This document shows, piece after piece, positions 1 through 9,671 of a stretch of 64,000 nucleotides of DNA (position 1 is the first letter of the stretch; each line of letters begins with the position of its first letter). The notes beneath the pieces were generated by a model, which worked only from the letters and a program-made list of their open reading frames with translations, was not told the DNA's origin and did no database searches. Source of the stretch: Thermophagus xiamenensis (GTDB taxonomy: Bacteria; Bacteroidota; Bacteroidia; Bacteroidales; Marinilabiliaceae); assembly GCF_900112795.1 (NCBI RefSeq), contig NZ_FONA01000001.1:209954-273953 (forward strand), in the 5' to 3' direction. A program made the translations under genes and the position numbers.

Positions 1-981
1 GTTTCCGACATCCGTTCCGGAATCGTTGCCGCCGTTAGTATTAAAATTGAAGAACCTGTTTTTGAATCGCAGACCAAAACTAAGCTGGGTTCAAAAGATA
101 TGTCACCGGGTGGACCATCCATCCGGAACTATATGATGGAATTTGTAAAAGAAAAATTAGACAATTTCCTCCATAAAAATTCCGAAGTAGCAGAAATACT
201 TCATAAAAAAATCCTAGAATCTGAGAAAGAGCGTAAAGCTATTTCCGGCATACAAAAGCTTGCTCGCGAACGAGCTAAAAAAGTCAACCTGCACAATAAA
301 AAACTTCGTGATTGCCGTATCCATTTTAATTCCAATCACGAACGTAAAATGGAAACTTCTATTTTCATTACCGAGGGTGACTCTGCCTCCGGATCTATCA
401 CCAAAGCTCGTGACGTAACCACACAGGCCGTTTTCAGCCTAAAAGGAAAACCGCTTAACACTTACGGACTGAGCAGAAAGGTGGTTTATGAAAACGAAGA
501 GTTCAACCTGCTACAAGCCGCGCTTAATATTGAAGAAGGCATTGAAGCTCTGCGGTATAATCAGGTAATTATTGCCACAGATGCCGATGTGGATGGAATG
601 CACATTCGCTTGTTGTTACTAACGTTTTTTCTGCAATTCTTTCCGGAACTTATTAAAAACGGGCATCTGTTTATTCTTCAAACACCCCTCTTTAGAGTGC
701 GGAACAACAAACAAACTTTTTATTGCTATACCGAACAAGAACGTATTGAAGCCATTAAAAAAATTGGAAAAAATGCTGAAATTACCAGGTTTAAAGGTTT
801 GGGAGAAATTTCCCCCGATGAATTCAAACATTTTATCGGGAAAGATATCCGGTTGGAACCGGTTACGATGAAAAAAGGGGATGCGTTTAAAGAGCTGCTA
901 GAATTTTACATGGGCAAGAACTCCCCTGAAAGACAAAATTTTATCATTAACAACCTGGTGATTGATGAAGAAATGCTTTAA
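1..981 (+). CDS. parE: DNA topoisomerase IV subunit B (ParE), C-terminal part, truncated by window start
   Basis: The frame is open from base 1, so the gene begins outside the window and about 326 residues are visible. Type IIA topoisomerase B subunits bind ATP N-terminally and carry the TOPRIM domain seen here. The TOPRIM glutamate lies in [11 protein letters not shown], and the DADVDG metal-binding motif is followed by [19 protein letters not shown] motif and a late RFKGLGE motif are also present. The Sx[11 protein letters not shown] spelling fits the ParE-like subunit of Bacteroidota better than canonical GyrB (inference). The next gene starts 3 bases after the stop, giving a parE-parC operon whose products form the A2B2 chromosome-decatenating enzyme. 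The ATG at 100 is internal and is not the start. Confidence 0.93.
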   Translation, partial: VSDIRSGIVAAVSIKIEEPVFESQTKTKLGSKDMSPGGPSIRNYMMEFVKEKLDNFLHKNSEVAEILHKKILESEKERKAISGIQKLARERAKKVNLHNKKLRDCRIHFNSNHERKMETSIFITEGDSASGSITKARDVTTQAVFSLKGKPLNTYGLSRKVVYENEEFNLLQAALNIEEGIEALRYNQVIIATDADVDGMHIRLLLLTFFLQFFPELIKNGHLFILQTPLFRVRNNKQTFYCYTEQERIEAIKKIGKNAEITRFKGLGEISPDEFKHFIGKDIRLEPVTMKKGDAFKELLEFYMGKNSPERQNFIINNLVIDEEML

Positions 982-984
982 AAA

Positions 985-3618
985 ATGAGCGATAAAAACA
1001 ATAAATTTCCGGAAATACCTGAAGAAAACAACAAAGATTCCCAAAAACAGGAAGATAAAAACTTACCAGCCCAAAATGATAATGAACAGGAAGTAAAAAT
1101 TACCCCGCTACAGGGAATGTATCGGTCGTGGTTCCTCGACTATGCTTCCTATGTTATTTTAGAGCGTGCCGTCCCGCACATTAAAGACGGTTTAAAACCG
1201 GTGCAACGGAGGATACTTCATGCCATGCGTCGGATGGAAGATGGTAGGTACAACAAAGTGGCCAACATCATTGGCTATACCATGCAATACCACCCACATG
1301 GTGATGCTTCAATTGGTGATGCGCTGGTACAACTCGGACAAAAAAACCTCCTTATCGATACGCAAGGTAACTGGGGTAATATTTATACCGGTGATAGTGC
1401 TGCAGCACCCAGATATATAGAAGCCAGACTTACCAAATTTGCTCTTGAGGTAGTTTTTAATCCCAAAACCACTGAATGGAAACCATCTTATGACGGGCGT
1501 AATCAGGAGCCCGTTACTTTACCCGTAAAATTTCCTTTATTACTGGCTCAGGGAGTTGAAGGAATTGCTGTTGGACTGGCTTCTAAAATATTACCACATA
1601 ACATCGCTGAACTTATTGATGCATCCATCGCTTATCTAAAAGGAGAACCGTTTCAACTCTATCCCGATTTTCCTACAGGCGGGATGATAGACGTTTCCAG
1701 ATACAATGACGGCTTAAGAGGTGGGGTGGTAAAAGTCAGAGCTAAAATCAGTAAGCTCGACAGTAGAACCCTGGTTATTTCTGATATACCTTTTGGTAAA
1801 ACGACTACCTCGCTTATAGAATCTATCCTCAAGGCCAATGAAAAAGGAAAAATAAAAATCAAAAAAATCGATGACAACACCGCCGAAAAAGTGGAAATCC
1901 TCGTCCACCTACCGGCAAATACATCCCCCGATAAAACTATAGATGCTCTTTATGCTTTCACCGATTGTGAACTCTCTATTTCCCCTAACTCATGTGTTAT
2001 TCAGGACGATAAACCAGCTTTTCTCCCCGTTACCCAGATACTTAAAGAAAACACCAATCACACCGTTCATTTATTAACCAGAGAACTGGAAATTAGAAAA
2101 GGGGAACTCGAAGAAGCATGGCATCTCTCTTCTCTTGAAAAAATATTCATCGAAAATAAAATTTATCAACGCATCGAAGAGTGCGAAACATATGAAGCCA
2201 TTATTCAAACTATTGACCATGGGTTAGAACCATTTAAAAAATTACTCAAGCGTGAGGTTACCAGAGAAGATATTATCAAACTAACAGAAATTAAAATTAA
2301 GAGAATATCCCGTTACGACTCAAAGAAGGCCGATGAATATATCTCAGCTCTCGAAGAAGAACTGGAACAAGTAGAATTTAATCTGCGAAATATCATTCCT
2401 TACGCCATCGAATATTTCAAAAATTTAAAAAAGAAATATGGTTCAAACTACCCAAGAATGACGGAAATCAGAAGCTTTGAAAACATCGAAGCTTCTAAAG
2501 TGGTTGTAAAAAACGAAAAATTATACATCAATCGTAAAGACGGTTTCATCGGAACAGCTCTCAAAAAAGATGAATTTGTCTGCAACTGTTCCGATATCGA
2601 TGATATTATCATCTTTTACAAAGATGGAAGATATCTGGTGACGAAAGTACAAGAAAAGGCCTTTGTAGGAAAGAACATTATCCATATCGCCGTCTTTAAA
2701 CGAAATGATAAACGAACTATTTATAATGTCGTATACCGTGACGGAAAGCGTGGAAATGCTTATGTGAAAAGATTTGCCGTAACAGGTGTAACGCGAGATA
2801 AAGAATATAACCTAACCAAAGGAACACCAGGCTCAGAAGTATTATATTTTAGCGCAAACCCCAATGGCGAAGCTGAAATTTTAAAAGTAATTCTGAAACC
2901 ACGACCACGACTCAGAAATCAAATCTTTGAATTTGACATGGCTAACCAGGCCATTAAAGGAAGAGGTGCACAAGGAAATATTCTTTCAAAATACGACATC
3001 CACAAAATTGTTTTAAAGAAAAAAGGAGAAAGCACTTTGGGTGGACGAAAAATTTGGTTCGAACCGGAAATCCTTCGTCTTAATGCTGATGGTAGAGGTA
3101 AATATCTCGGAGAATTTCATGCGGGTGACCAAATTTTGGTTATGACCAAAGACGGTTATTTTTTCCAGACCAGTTTTGACCTTACCAACCACTATGAAGA
3201 TAACATCCTCGTTATCGAAAAATTCAACCCCGAGGTAGTATGGTCAGCCGTCTATTTCGATGCCGACCAAAATTATTATTACGTAAAAAGATTTCAGGTG
3301 GAACCGGTAAATAAACCTCAGCGATTTATCGGTGACAATCCAAAATCTTATTTGGTAAAACTTACTCAGGTTGATTATCCTCGTCTGGAAATAAAATTTG
3401 GTGGTGAAGACAAAAACCGCGAAAAAATGATTGTGGAAGTAGCCGAATTCATCAATGTTAAAGGTTGGAGAGCTCGAGGTAAAAGGTTAACCACATATCA
3501 GGTACAAAAAATCATGGAACTGGAACCTATCAAAAAAAATGAACCGCAAGATATTCCGGATAACGAAAACAACAACCCGGAAGATGATGATGAAAAGGGA
3601 CAAATGTCTATTTTCTAA
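985..3618 (+). CDS. parC: DNA topoisomerase IV subunit A (ParC)
   Basis: This 877-residue protein is the DNA-cleaving subunit of a type IIA topoisomerase. After a hydrophilic N-terminal tail (about residues 1-38) the breakage-reunion domain begins with LQGMYRSWFLDYASYVI and LKPVQRRILHAM. The catalytic tyrosine is Tyr144 in AAAPRYIEARLT. A coiled-coil segment around residues 360-480 is followed by the C-terminal beta-pinwheel. The extreme C-terminus is acidic (NNNPEDDDEKG). The start is three bases after the parE stop, consistent with co-transcription. A GyrA assignment is possible in principle, but the pairing with a ParE-type B subunit and the divergent C-terminus favour ParC. Confidence 0.93.
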   Translation: MSDKNNKFPEIPEENNKDSQKQEDKNLPAQNDNEQEVKITPLQGMYRSWFLDYASYVILERAVPHIKDGLKPVQRRILHAMRRMEDGRYNKVANIIGYTMQYHPHGDASIGDALVQLGQKNLLIDTQGNWGNIYTGDSAAAPRYIEARLTKFALEVVFNPKTTEWKPSYDGRNQEPVTLPVKFPLLLAQGVEGIAVGLASKILPHNIAELIDASIAYLKGEPFQLYPDFPTGGMIDVSRYNDGLRGGVVKVRAKISKLDSRTLVISDIPFGKTTTSLIESILKANEKGKIKIKKIDDNTAEKVEILVHLPANTSPDKTIDALYAFTDCELSISPNSCVIQDDKPAFLPVTQILKENTNHTVHLLTRELEIRKGELEEAWHLSSLEKIFIENKIYQRIEECETYEAIIQTIDHGLEPFKKLLKREVTREDIIKLTEIKIKRISRYDSKKADEYISALEEELEQVEFNLRNIIPYAIEYFKNLKKKYGSNYPRMTEIRSFENIEASKVVVKNEKLYINRKDGFIGTALKKDEFVCNCSDIDDIIIFYKDGRYLVTKVQEKAFVGKNIIHIAVFKRNDKRTIYNVVYRDGKRGNAYVKRFAVTGVTRDKEYNLTKGTPGSEVLYFSANPNGEAEILKVILKPRPRLRNQIFEFDMANQAIKGRGAQGNILSKYDIHKIVLKKKGESTLGGRKIWFEPEILRLNADGRGKYLGEFHAGDQILVMTKDGYFFQTSFDLTNHYEDNILVIEKFNPEVVWSAVYFDADQNYYYVKRFQVEPVNKPQRFIGDNPKSYLVKLTQVDYPRLEIKFGGEDKNREKMIVEVAEFINVKGWRARGKRLTTYQVQKIMELEPIKKNEPQDIPDNENNNPEDDDEKGQMSIF

Positions 3619-3867
3619 AAACTTATTAGTTTTAAAACATAGGTTCGACAAAGGAATTTTTGTTTTATGCTTAACATTTTTTTGAGACAGGCATGTCAAC
3701 CGGAATTCTCATAAAGGAAACATACCATCATTCAGAGGTAATGTTATATAAATGGGTAGTCAACCATTAAAAAGCTCAAATACCTCTGTAAATAATTGTA
3801 ATACTTTATTTAAAACCGGCTGTTATGCCTCTGTTTTTTTAACAAAATCACCAAATTGCCAGTAGTT

Positions 3868-4389
3868 ATGACAAAACCAATATATTTAACCGGTTTTATG
3901 GGAAGCGGAAAAACAACCTTTGGGCGTTTGCTGGCCAAACATCTTAATCGCGAATTTATTGACCTTGACCACTTTATCGAACAACAGGAAGGAGTTTCTA
4001 TTTCACAAATCTTTTCTGACTTAGGTGAAGATGAATTTAGAAAACTAGAACATAAAGTTTTACTATCAACAGTTGATAAAACAAACGCTGTTATTGCAAC
4101 AGGAGGTGGAACTCCATGCTATTTCAATAACATGGATTTTATGAACAATCATGGCACTACTATTTACCTTAAAGTTAATGTCGAAGATCTTGTCAATCGG
4201 CTCCTCCCGGCCAAAAATCATAGACCCTTAATTGCCGATAAAGAAGAATCTGAATTAAGAGAATTCATCTCCAGAAAACTTTCCGAACGGGCACCCTATT
4301 ATAATAAAGCCAAAATCATTGCTGATACATCAACCCGTTCACCCTCTGATACCCTTCGTATCGTTACCAGAGCATTGGAATTACACTAA
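3868..4389 (+). CDS. aroK: Shikimate kinase
   Basis: Shikimate kinase phosphorylates shikimate with ATP, the fifth step of the chorismate pathway, in the cytosol. The 173-residue length is typical. The Walker A loop GFMGSGKTT is at residues 8-16, the shikimate-binding DLDHFIE and FRKLE motifs follow, then ATGGGTP and the lid region RPLI, and finally the adenine-loop region with ERAPYYNKAK. I chose the ATG at 3868; the frame also opens at an upstream TTG (3856), which would add four residues and is less likely. It stands alone, 249 bases after parC and 5 bases before a dispersed repeat element. Confidence 0.95.
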   Translation: MTKPIYLTGFMGSGKTTFGRLLAKHLNREFIDLDHFIEQQEGVSISQIFSDLGEDEFRKLEHKVLLSTVDKTNAVIATGGGTPCYFNNMDFMNNHGTTIYLKVNVEDLVNRLLPAKNHRPLIADKEESELREFISRKLSERAPYYNKAKIIADTSTRSPSDTLRIVTRALELH

Positions 4390-4394
4390 TTAAC

Positions 4395-4704
4395 TTCATT
4401 CGTATAAATTTTACTTACTTCATTGATATATTGTTTCTTAAAAGTAGTCATTAGTGGTTAGTCAATAGTCACTAGTCCTTTAACACTAATGACTGTTCAA
4501 CAAATGACTATTGACTTCTTCTGCCTTCTGCCTGTGCACTTCTGCCTTTGTCGTTTATACATGCTCTTTTGTGGCAAAAGTCACCATGCTCGTTTTATTC
4601 GTATAAAGTTTACTTAAGTCATTAACCGAATAGAACTCGCATGACCTAAAATTTACACATGTTCTTATTATGACAACTTTTGGTGTTCATGCTCATTTCA
4701 TTAA
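4395..4704 (+). repeat. Dispersed composite repeat, copy A (R1 followed by R2)
   Basis: R1 opens with CATTCGTATAAATTTTACTT, then a run of TAGTNNT heptamers (TAGTCAT, TAGTGGT, TAGTCAA, TAGTCAC), its inverted complement (CTAATGACTGTT), and CTTCTGC heptamers ending near 4553. R2 follows (ACATGCTCTTTTGTGGC, CACCATGCTCG, ATTCGTATAAAGTTTACTT, CCGAATAGAACTCGCATG). Related copies occur at seven or more other sites in this window. The element fills most of the gap between aroK and the patatin gene; the last ~115 bases hold the promoter region (TACTTTTG at 4793-4800). Confidence 0.8.
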
Positions 4705-4819
4705 ATCTTATTTTTCCACCTTTTTAACAAACAAAATAAACACCTCAACCAATTATTAATCTTTTTTCTGGCATCATACACAAGGATTCTTTTACTTTTG
4801 TAAAAATCCATTCTAAACA

Positions 4820-7081
4820 ATGAGTAAAAAAATTAGCCTTCTTTGTTTAATTTTTGCTAGTGTTATAATAGAAATTAGCCTTGCCCAATCCCCAAAGAAA
4901 AGTACCATAGGACTGGTGCTTAGCGGAGGAGGAGCGAAAGGATTAGCACATATTGGAGTTCTTAAGGTTTTGGAAGAAGAAGGTATTATCCCTGACTATA
5001 TTGCAGGTACGAGCATGGGAAGCATTATTGGAGGTCTATACGCTGCCGGATATAGTGCCCATGAACTGGATTCCATCGTTAACCACGTTGACTGGGGACG
5101 GCTGCTCAGTGACGAACTACCGCTTACCAGTATATCACCCCATGAAAAAGAAGACTATAATCGTTACCAGGCGGAATTTACCATAACATCCAAAGGCCTT
5201 GAAATACCCTCTGGATTGATTAAAGGGCAACAGATTAGTGCCCTCTTTTCCAGGCTTACCTGGCACATTGCAGATATTAAAGACTTTGACAACCTACCCA
5301 TACCCTTTCGGTGTGTCGCCGCCGACCTTAACAGCGGACAAGAATATGTTTTTAAAAGTGGAAATTTAGCAACAGCCATGAGGGCCAGCATGTCAATCCC
5401 TACGGTCTTTTCGCCCGTAAAAATCGACACTTTATTCCTGGTCGACGGCGGTATCCTTAACAACTTCCCCGTTCGATTATGCCGTCAAATGGGTGCCGAC
5501 ATTATTATTGGGGTTAATGTAGGATTTCAGGATGGTCCCGAAGATAAACTAAAATCTTTCCCCGAAATTTTGATGGCTTCGGCAACCATTGCAGGAAACG
5601 TCTCAACCAGAAGAGCCATTCGACATACCGATTTACTTATCTCCCCCGATTTAAAAAATTTCAACACCGGCAGTTTTTTCGATGCACAAAAAATTATTGA
5701 GCTGGGCGAACAGGCCGCTCGTGAAAAAATCTATCAAATCCGTCAGCTCGCCGACTCAATTAACAATGGCAAAAGCAGTCCAGTAGTTAACAAAAACAAA
5801 AACAGACAAATAAAAATTTCTCAAATCACCATCAATGGTTTACAAAATACAAATCGCCAGTTCCTACTCGGACATTTGGGTATTCAACCGGGTGATTCCA
5901 TCACTCCTAAGTTACTGGATGAGGGACTAAAAAAATCTATGGGAACCCGTTATTTTGAAAATATTACATATGATTTAATTCCAACAGATTCTTCTGATTA
6001 TATACTCTCTTTAAATATAGAAGAGAGTCCTAAAGGAAAAGCTAAATTTTCACTTCATTTTGATAATGAAAATAAAGCCGGGCTTTTATCCAACCTCACC
6101 CTCAGAAATATAATGGGTAAAGCCTCACGAACTTCACTTAATGTGGATATTTCCGAATCACCTCGAATTAGTTTCTCTCAAATCAATTTCATGGGTGAGC
6201 GCCAAATCACTGCCATCAAATTTGGAGGTGAATTCGAAAGCAACAAACTTCCGGTTTATGTCGACAATGGCTCAAAATATGGCACGTTTAAACATTCTTT
6301 CGCTTCAGCCAGATTTGGCTTTATGACGGCTCTTGGTACCCGCTGGCAAATGGATGCCTATCTCAGACTTTACAAGTCTACCCTTCAAAGCAAAACCGGA
6401 TTTTTTGATATCTTTCAAGCCGGTGTCGAACGATTCGGGAATCAGTTCCTCTCTTCTAATTTCGATTTTATTTATAGCTCTATAGATCGACGATTTTTCC
6501 CAGTTAAAGGTTCGGAAATTAAAATTAGTTACAAATTCAATCTCGATGCTCAACAACTTTATAAGGGCTCCCCTGCCGGAGAAAGTATGATTGCACCGGT
6601 TACCGATTGTCCTTACCAAAACTTTTTTACTGTAAACGGTACCTTGAAAAAATATATTCCAATCACCAACAAATTCACTGCTGGATTAAGAGCCTCCGGA
6701 CAAATCATCAGTCGTCCACAACCCCTTCTAGGTTTAACCTTTATCGGAGGTATGCCTTTTAATAACCGAAACAATGAAATCTATTTTATGGGTTATTCCT
6801 TTCGGGAAATAATTGCAGAAGATTTTACCCTGGGGGAAATAAACCTGCGGTATAATTGCACCAAACAAATTCATTTTAGTGCAATCGGTGGCTTCCTTAT
6901 GACAGACTCCAACCTACCTCAGGTCATTGAACACATAGACTTTAACCAAACAGACAAAATTTTTGGATACGGATTAATTATGGCTTACAACAGTTTTCTG
7001 GGCCCTCTGCAATTGGGGGTTGGAAGTAATAATTCTGACAATCGTTTAAGATGGTACTTTAACTTCGGCTTTAATTTCTGA
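4820..7081 (+). CDS. Patatin-like phospholipase fused to an Omp85-type outer-membrane barrel (PlpD-like)
   Basis: This 753-residue protein has a signal peptide (residues 1 to about 22, ending SLAQS). A patatin domain covers about residues 28-310, with oxyanion loop SGGGAKG (35-41), nucleophile Ser65 in GTSMGS and catalytic Asp209 in VDGGILNN. A POTRA-like segment follows around 330-405 (ITINGLQN...GIQPGDSITPKLLDEG), then a C-terminal barrel ending in an aromatic residue (FNFGFNF). This is the architecture of PlpD-type (type Vd) proteins and of many Bacteroidota RssA-like surface proteins. The lipase activity is supported by the intact Ser-Asp dyad; the substrate and whether the passenger is released are unknown. 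A TACTTTTG -7-like box lies at 4793-4800, about 20 bases upstream. Confidence 0.88.
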   Translation: MSKKISLLCLIFASVIIEISLAQSPKKSTIGLVLSGGGAKGLAHIGVLKVLEEEGIIPDYIAGTSMGSIIGGLYAAGYSAHELDSIVNHVDWGRLLSDELPLTSISPHEKEDYNRYQAEFTITSKGLEIPSGLIKGQQISALFSRLTWHIADIKDFDNLPIPFRCVAADLNSGQEYVFKSGNLATAMRASMSIPTVFSPVKIDTLFLVDGGILNNFPVRLCRQMGADIIIGVNVGFQDGPEDKLKSFPEILMASATIAGNVSTRRAIRHTDLLISPDLKNFNTGSFFDAQKIIELGEQAAREKIYQIRQLADSINNGKSSPVVNKNKNRQIKISQITINGLQNTNRQFLLGHLGIQPGDSITPKLLDEGLKKSMGTRYFENITYDLIPTDSSDYILSLNIEESPKGKAKFSLHFDNENKAGLLSNLTLRNIMGKASRTSLNVDISESPRISFSQINFMGERQITAIKFGGEFESNKLPVYVDNGSKYGTFKHSFASARFGFMTALGTRWQMDAYLRLYKSTLQSKTGFFDIFQAGVERFGNQFLSSNFDFIYSSIDRRFFPVKGSEIKISYKFNLDAQQLYKGSPAGESMIAPVTDCPYQNFFTVNGTLKKYIPITNKFTAGLRASGQIISRPQPLLGLTFIGGMPFNNRNNEIYFMGYSFREIIAEDFTLGEINLRYNCTKQIHFSAIGGFLMTDSNLPQVIEHIDFNQTDKIFGYGLIMAYNSFLGPLQLGVGSNNSDNRLRWYFNFGFNF

Positions 7082-7106
7082 TATTCACTAGTATTTTAAC
7101 TAATAT

Positions 7107-7168
7107 TGGCCAAATAAAACCTGCATGATTCAACTGTTTTTACCCGTTAACATGCTCATTTTATTTGT
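7107..7168. repeat. Degenerate R2 repeat copy between convergent genes
   Basis: GGCCAAATAAAACCTGCATG followed by CATGCTCATTTTATTTGTC resembles R2 (GGCCGAATGGAACTCGCATG ... CATGCTCGTTTTATTCGTA) with several substitutions. It fills the gap between the stop codons of the patatin gene and the DUF58 gene and is probably an old, decayed copy. Confidence 0.5.
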
Positions 7169-8500
7169 CTAGATAAGACCTCTCGATTTTAATTCTAAAT
7201 ATTTATTTATGGTTGCTACAGTAAGTTCTGAGGGTTTGCTTAAAATTGCCTGAATGCCGTTGCGCTCAAGTTCTCTAACTATTAATTTTTTGTCAAAAAT
7301 AAATTTTTCGGCAATGGTTTGCCGGTAAATATCTTCCAGATCGTTAGCATTTTTATGAATCAGTTTTTCAATTTCTGTATTTTTAAAAAAAACCACCACC
7401 AACAGATGATTGGTGGCTATCCGTCTAAGCAATGGTATTTCCCTTTGAGCTGACTTCAAGCTTTCAAAGTTAGTATACAAAACCAGCAAACTACGTTGCG
7501 GAATATTATACCGCACAGCGGAATATAAGGCTTCAAGATTATGCTCCATAAAACCTGTTTCCTGGTTATATAGCATTTCCATTATGGTTTGCAAATGTCG
7601 TTTATCTCTCCGGGCGCCAAGCACGCATCTTACTTTTTCATTAAAAGTTATCAAACCAGCTTTATCATGTCTTAGCATGGCTATATTGGCCAACACAAGC
7701 GAAGTATTTATGGCATTGTCCAATAAGGTCATCCCATTAAAGGGCATTTTCATCGTACGCCCCATATCAATAAGAGAATAAACCTGCTGAGATTTTTCAT
7801 CCTGATATTGATTGACCATCAGATGGTCTTTACGGGCTGTAGCTTTCCAATTAATTGTTCGGACATCGTCACCCTTTATATATTCACGAATCTGGTCAAA
7901 TTCCATCTGATGTCCATATTTCCTTACTCTTTTAATCCCCACATCACTTAACCGGTTAGAGATGGCCATTAATTCAAACTTACGCATTTGCATAAACGAA
8001 GGATAAACCTTCACCATCTTGGACCCGGCGACAATCACCCTCCGCGACAACAATCCCTGCGGTGTCGAAATAAAAACATTGAGATTGCCAAAATGGTATT
8101 CACCCCGCTCCAAGGGTTTTAAAGTATATTTAAACGACCATTCCCCACCTGGTGAAAGCCATCCCTGCTTAAAAAAATCCCGAATCTGAAACTGAATAGG
8201 TAGCTCATCTATTACCTCACAACGTACACGAAAGGGAAGCAAATTCTTTAATTCAATCGATACAGAATTGGCATCTCCGAAACTAAACCGTTCTGAAAGA
8301 TTTCTTGTCCCTTCTATTACGGCTCCCCCTCGCCGGTATAGCATTATTACATCGATGGCTATCAGTGCAACAAAAGCAGTTATTCCAATAAACCCAAGGA
8401 CGTGGAATAAATACCAGAAATGCCCCAACAAAAAGAGAACAGCCAGAATCGACAGACCGAAATAGAAATTTTTTCGTAAAAATAATGTCTGGATAATCAT
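7169..8500 (-). CDS. DUF58 domain-containing membrane protein
   Basis: This 443-residue protein has two N-terminal membrane segments (about residues 13-30 and 33-54), then an extracytoplasmic/beta region, then the DUF58 signature DDVRTINWKATARKD (residues 211-225). A von Willebrand A-like metal site follows (LIDMGRTM, around Asp245). DUF58 proteins are almost always encoded with a MoxR AAA+ ATPase, as here; the pair is thought to act in maturation or stress-linked remodelling of envelope complexes, though the client is unknown. It is the last gene of a minus-strand operon. A 164-base gap from the MoxR gene holds an R2 repeat; the other gene junctions of this operon overlap or nearly touch. 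Confidence 0.9.
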   Translation of the reverse strand: MIIQTLFLRKNFYFGLSILAVLFLLGHFWYLFHVLGFIGITAFVALIAIDVIMLYRRGGAVIEGTRNLSERFSFGDANSVSIELKNLLPFRVRCEVIDELPIQFQIRDFFKQGWLSPGGEWSFKYTLKPLERGEYHFGNLNVFISTPQGLLSRRVIVAGSKMVKVYPSFMQMRKFELMAISNRLSDVGIKRVRKYGHQMEFDQIREYIKGDDVRTINWKATARKDHLMVNQYQDEKSQQVYSLIDMGRTMKMPFNGMTLLDNAINTSLVLANIAMLRHDKAGLITFNEKVRCVLGARRDKRHLQTIMEMLYNQETGFMEHNLEALYSAVRYNIPQRSLLVLYTNFESLKSAQREIPLLRRIATNHLLVVVFFKNTEIEKLIHKNANDLEDIYRQTIAEKFIFDKKLIVRELERNGIQAILSKPSELTVATINKYLELKSRGLI

Positions 8501-8523
8501 TCAGGATCTTAAAAATATATTGC

Positions 8524-8635
8524 TATTCATTCGTATAAAATTAATTTAACTCATTGGCCGAATGGACCTCGCATGGCATAGCCAAAATTATACATGTCCT
8601 TTTTAGCAAAAGTCGCCATGCTCGTTTCAATAGAA
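8524..8635 (-). repeat. Dispersed repeat R2, copy B, inside the MoxR-DUF58 gap
   Basis: The sequence contains CATTCGTATAAAATTAATTT, CATTGGCCGAATGGACCTCG, AAATTATACATGTCC and CGCCATGCTCGTTTC, matching R2 at 17880 and the second half of copy A. It sits between moxR and the DUF58 start codon, so it would lie within the operon transcript. Its edge ATG (ACGAATGAATAGC on the minus strand) is not usable as a start because a stop follows after nine codons. Confidence 0.75.
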
Positions 8636-8664
8636 AACTACAAACGTCCAATTTTAAATTCCTA

Positions 8665-9669
8665 TTATCTGGGAACATCAATTGAGTCAACAATACGACG
8701 GATAACATTTTCGGGTTGTAGTCCTTCCATTTCCCTTTCAGGCGTTAAAATAACACGATGGTTCAAAACTGGAATAACCATCTCTTTGACATCTTCGGGG
8801 GTTACAAAATCACGACCCTCTAAGGCCGCAAAAGCCTTAGCCGAACGCAAAATGGCAAGAGATGCCCGTGGACTGGCCCCCAAAAACAAGTCACTATTAT
8901 TGCGTGTTTTGTCAACTATTTTTGCAATATAACTGATTATATCATGGTCAACTCTTATTTTTGTAACAAGTTCTTGAAAGTCTATAATCTCTTCGGCTGT
9001 AATAACCGGCAAAACCTCTAGAGTTTCCGGGACATTCCCACGTTCCTGTGCATTCTGCAATATGGTGACTTCCTGATCTACGGTAGGATAATCCAACTTT
9101 ATTTTGAAGAGGAACCTGTCCAGCTGTGCCTCCGGTAATCGATAGGTGCCCTCATGCTCAACAGGATTTTGAGTGGCCAAAACTATAAATGGGGAAGCCA
9201 TAGAATGAGTAATACCATCGATGGTTACCTGTCTCTCTTCCATAACTTCAAATAATGCTGCCTGTGTCTTGGCAGGCGCCCTGTTAACCTCGTCAATTAA
9301 AACAATATTCGAAAAAATAGGCCCTTTTTTAAACTCAAATTCCGAGCGGCCGGAGTGAAATACCATTGTGCCTAATACATCCGATGGCATCAAATCAGGC
9401 GTAAACTGTATCCTGGAAAAGCCAGTGCTAACACATCTTGACAACAATTTCGCAATCATTGTCTTGGCAATGCCCGGAACTCCTTCTAATAGGACATGCC
9501 CATTGGCCAGCAGAGCGGTCAGTAAGTAATCCAATACGCGCTCCTGACCAACGATAACTTTCCCAATCTCATTCCGTATTTTAAAGGCAGCATGATTTAG
9601 TTCTTCAACATTCAATCGGTTGTTGAACAATGATTGGCCGTCATCAACAGATAAATTATCTAAGTCCAT
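8665..9669 (-). CDS. MoxR-family AAA+ ATPase
   Basis: This 334-residue ATPase has Walker A EGVPGIAKTM (residues 62-71), Walker B VLIDEV (123-128), sensor-1 asparagine in ATQNP (about 168), and the C-terminal lid. MoxR proteins act as chaperone-like ATPases, often on DUF58/VWA partners. I placed the start at the ATG at 9669, two bases after the stop of the upstream DUF4350 gene. The frame also opens at a TTG overlapping that gene's end (9681), which is less convincing. It is the central enzyme of the six-gene module running from 13444 down to 7169. Confidence 0.94.
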   Translation of the reverse strand: MDLDNLSVDDGQSLFNNRLNVEELNHAAFKIRNEIGKVIVGQERVLDYLLTALLANGHVLLEGVPGIAKTMIAKLLSRCVSTGFSRIQFTPDLMPSDVLGTMVFHSGRSEFEFKKGPIFSNIVLIDEVNRAPAKTQAALFEVMEERQVTIDGITHSMASPFIVLATQNPVEHEGTYRLPEAQLDRFLFKIKLDYPTVDQEVTILQNAQERGNVPETLEVLPVITAEEIIDFQELVTKIRVDHDIISYIAKIVDKTRNNSDLFLGASPRASLAILRSAKAFAALEGRDFVTPEDVKEMVIPVLNHRVILTPEREMEGLQPENVIRRIVDSIDVPR

Positions 9670-9671
9670 AA

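Noticed and set aside
3733..3788. Inverted repeat CAGAGGTA/TACCTCTG after parC as a terminator
   Set aside because: The arms are only eight bases with a 40-base loop and no T-run, so chance is a sufficient explanation.
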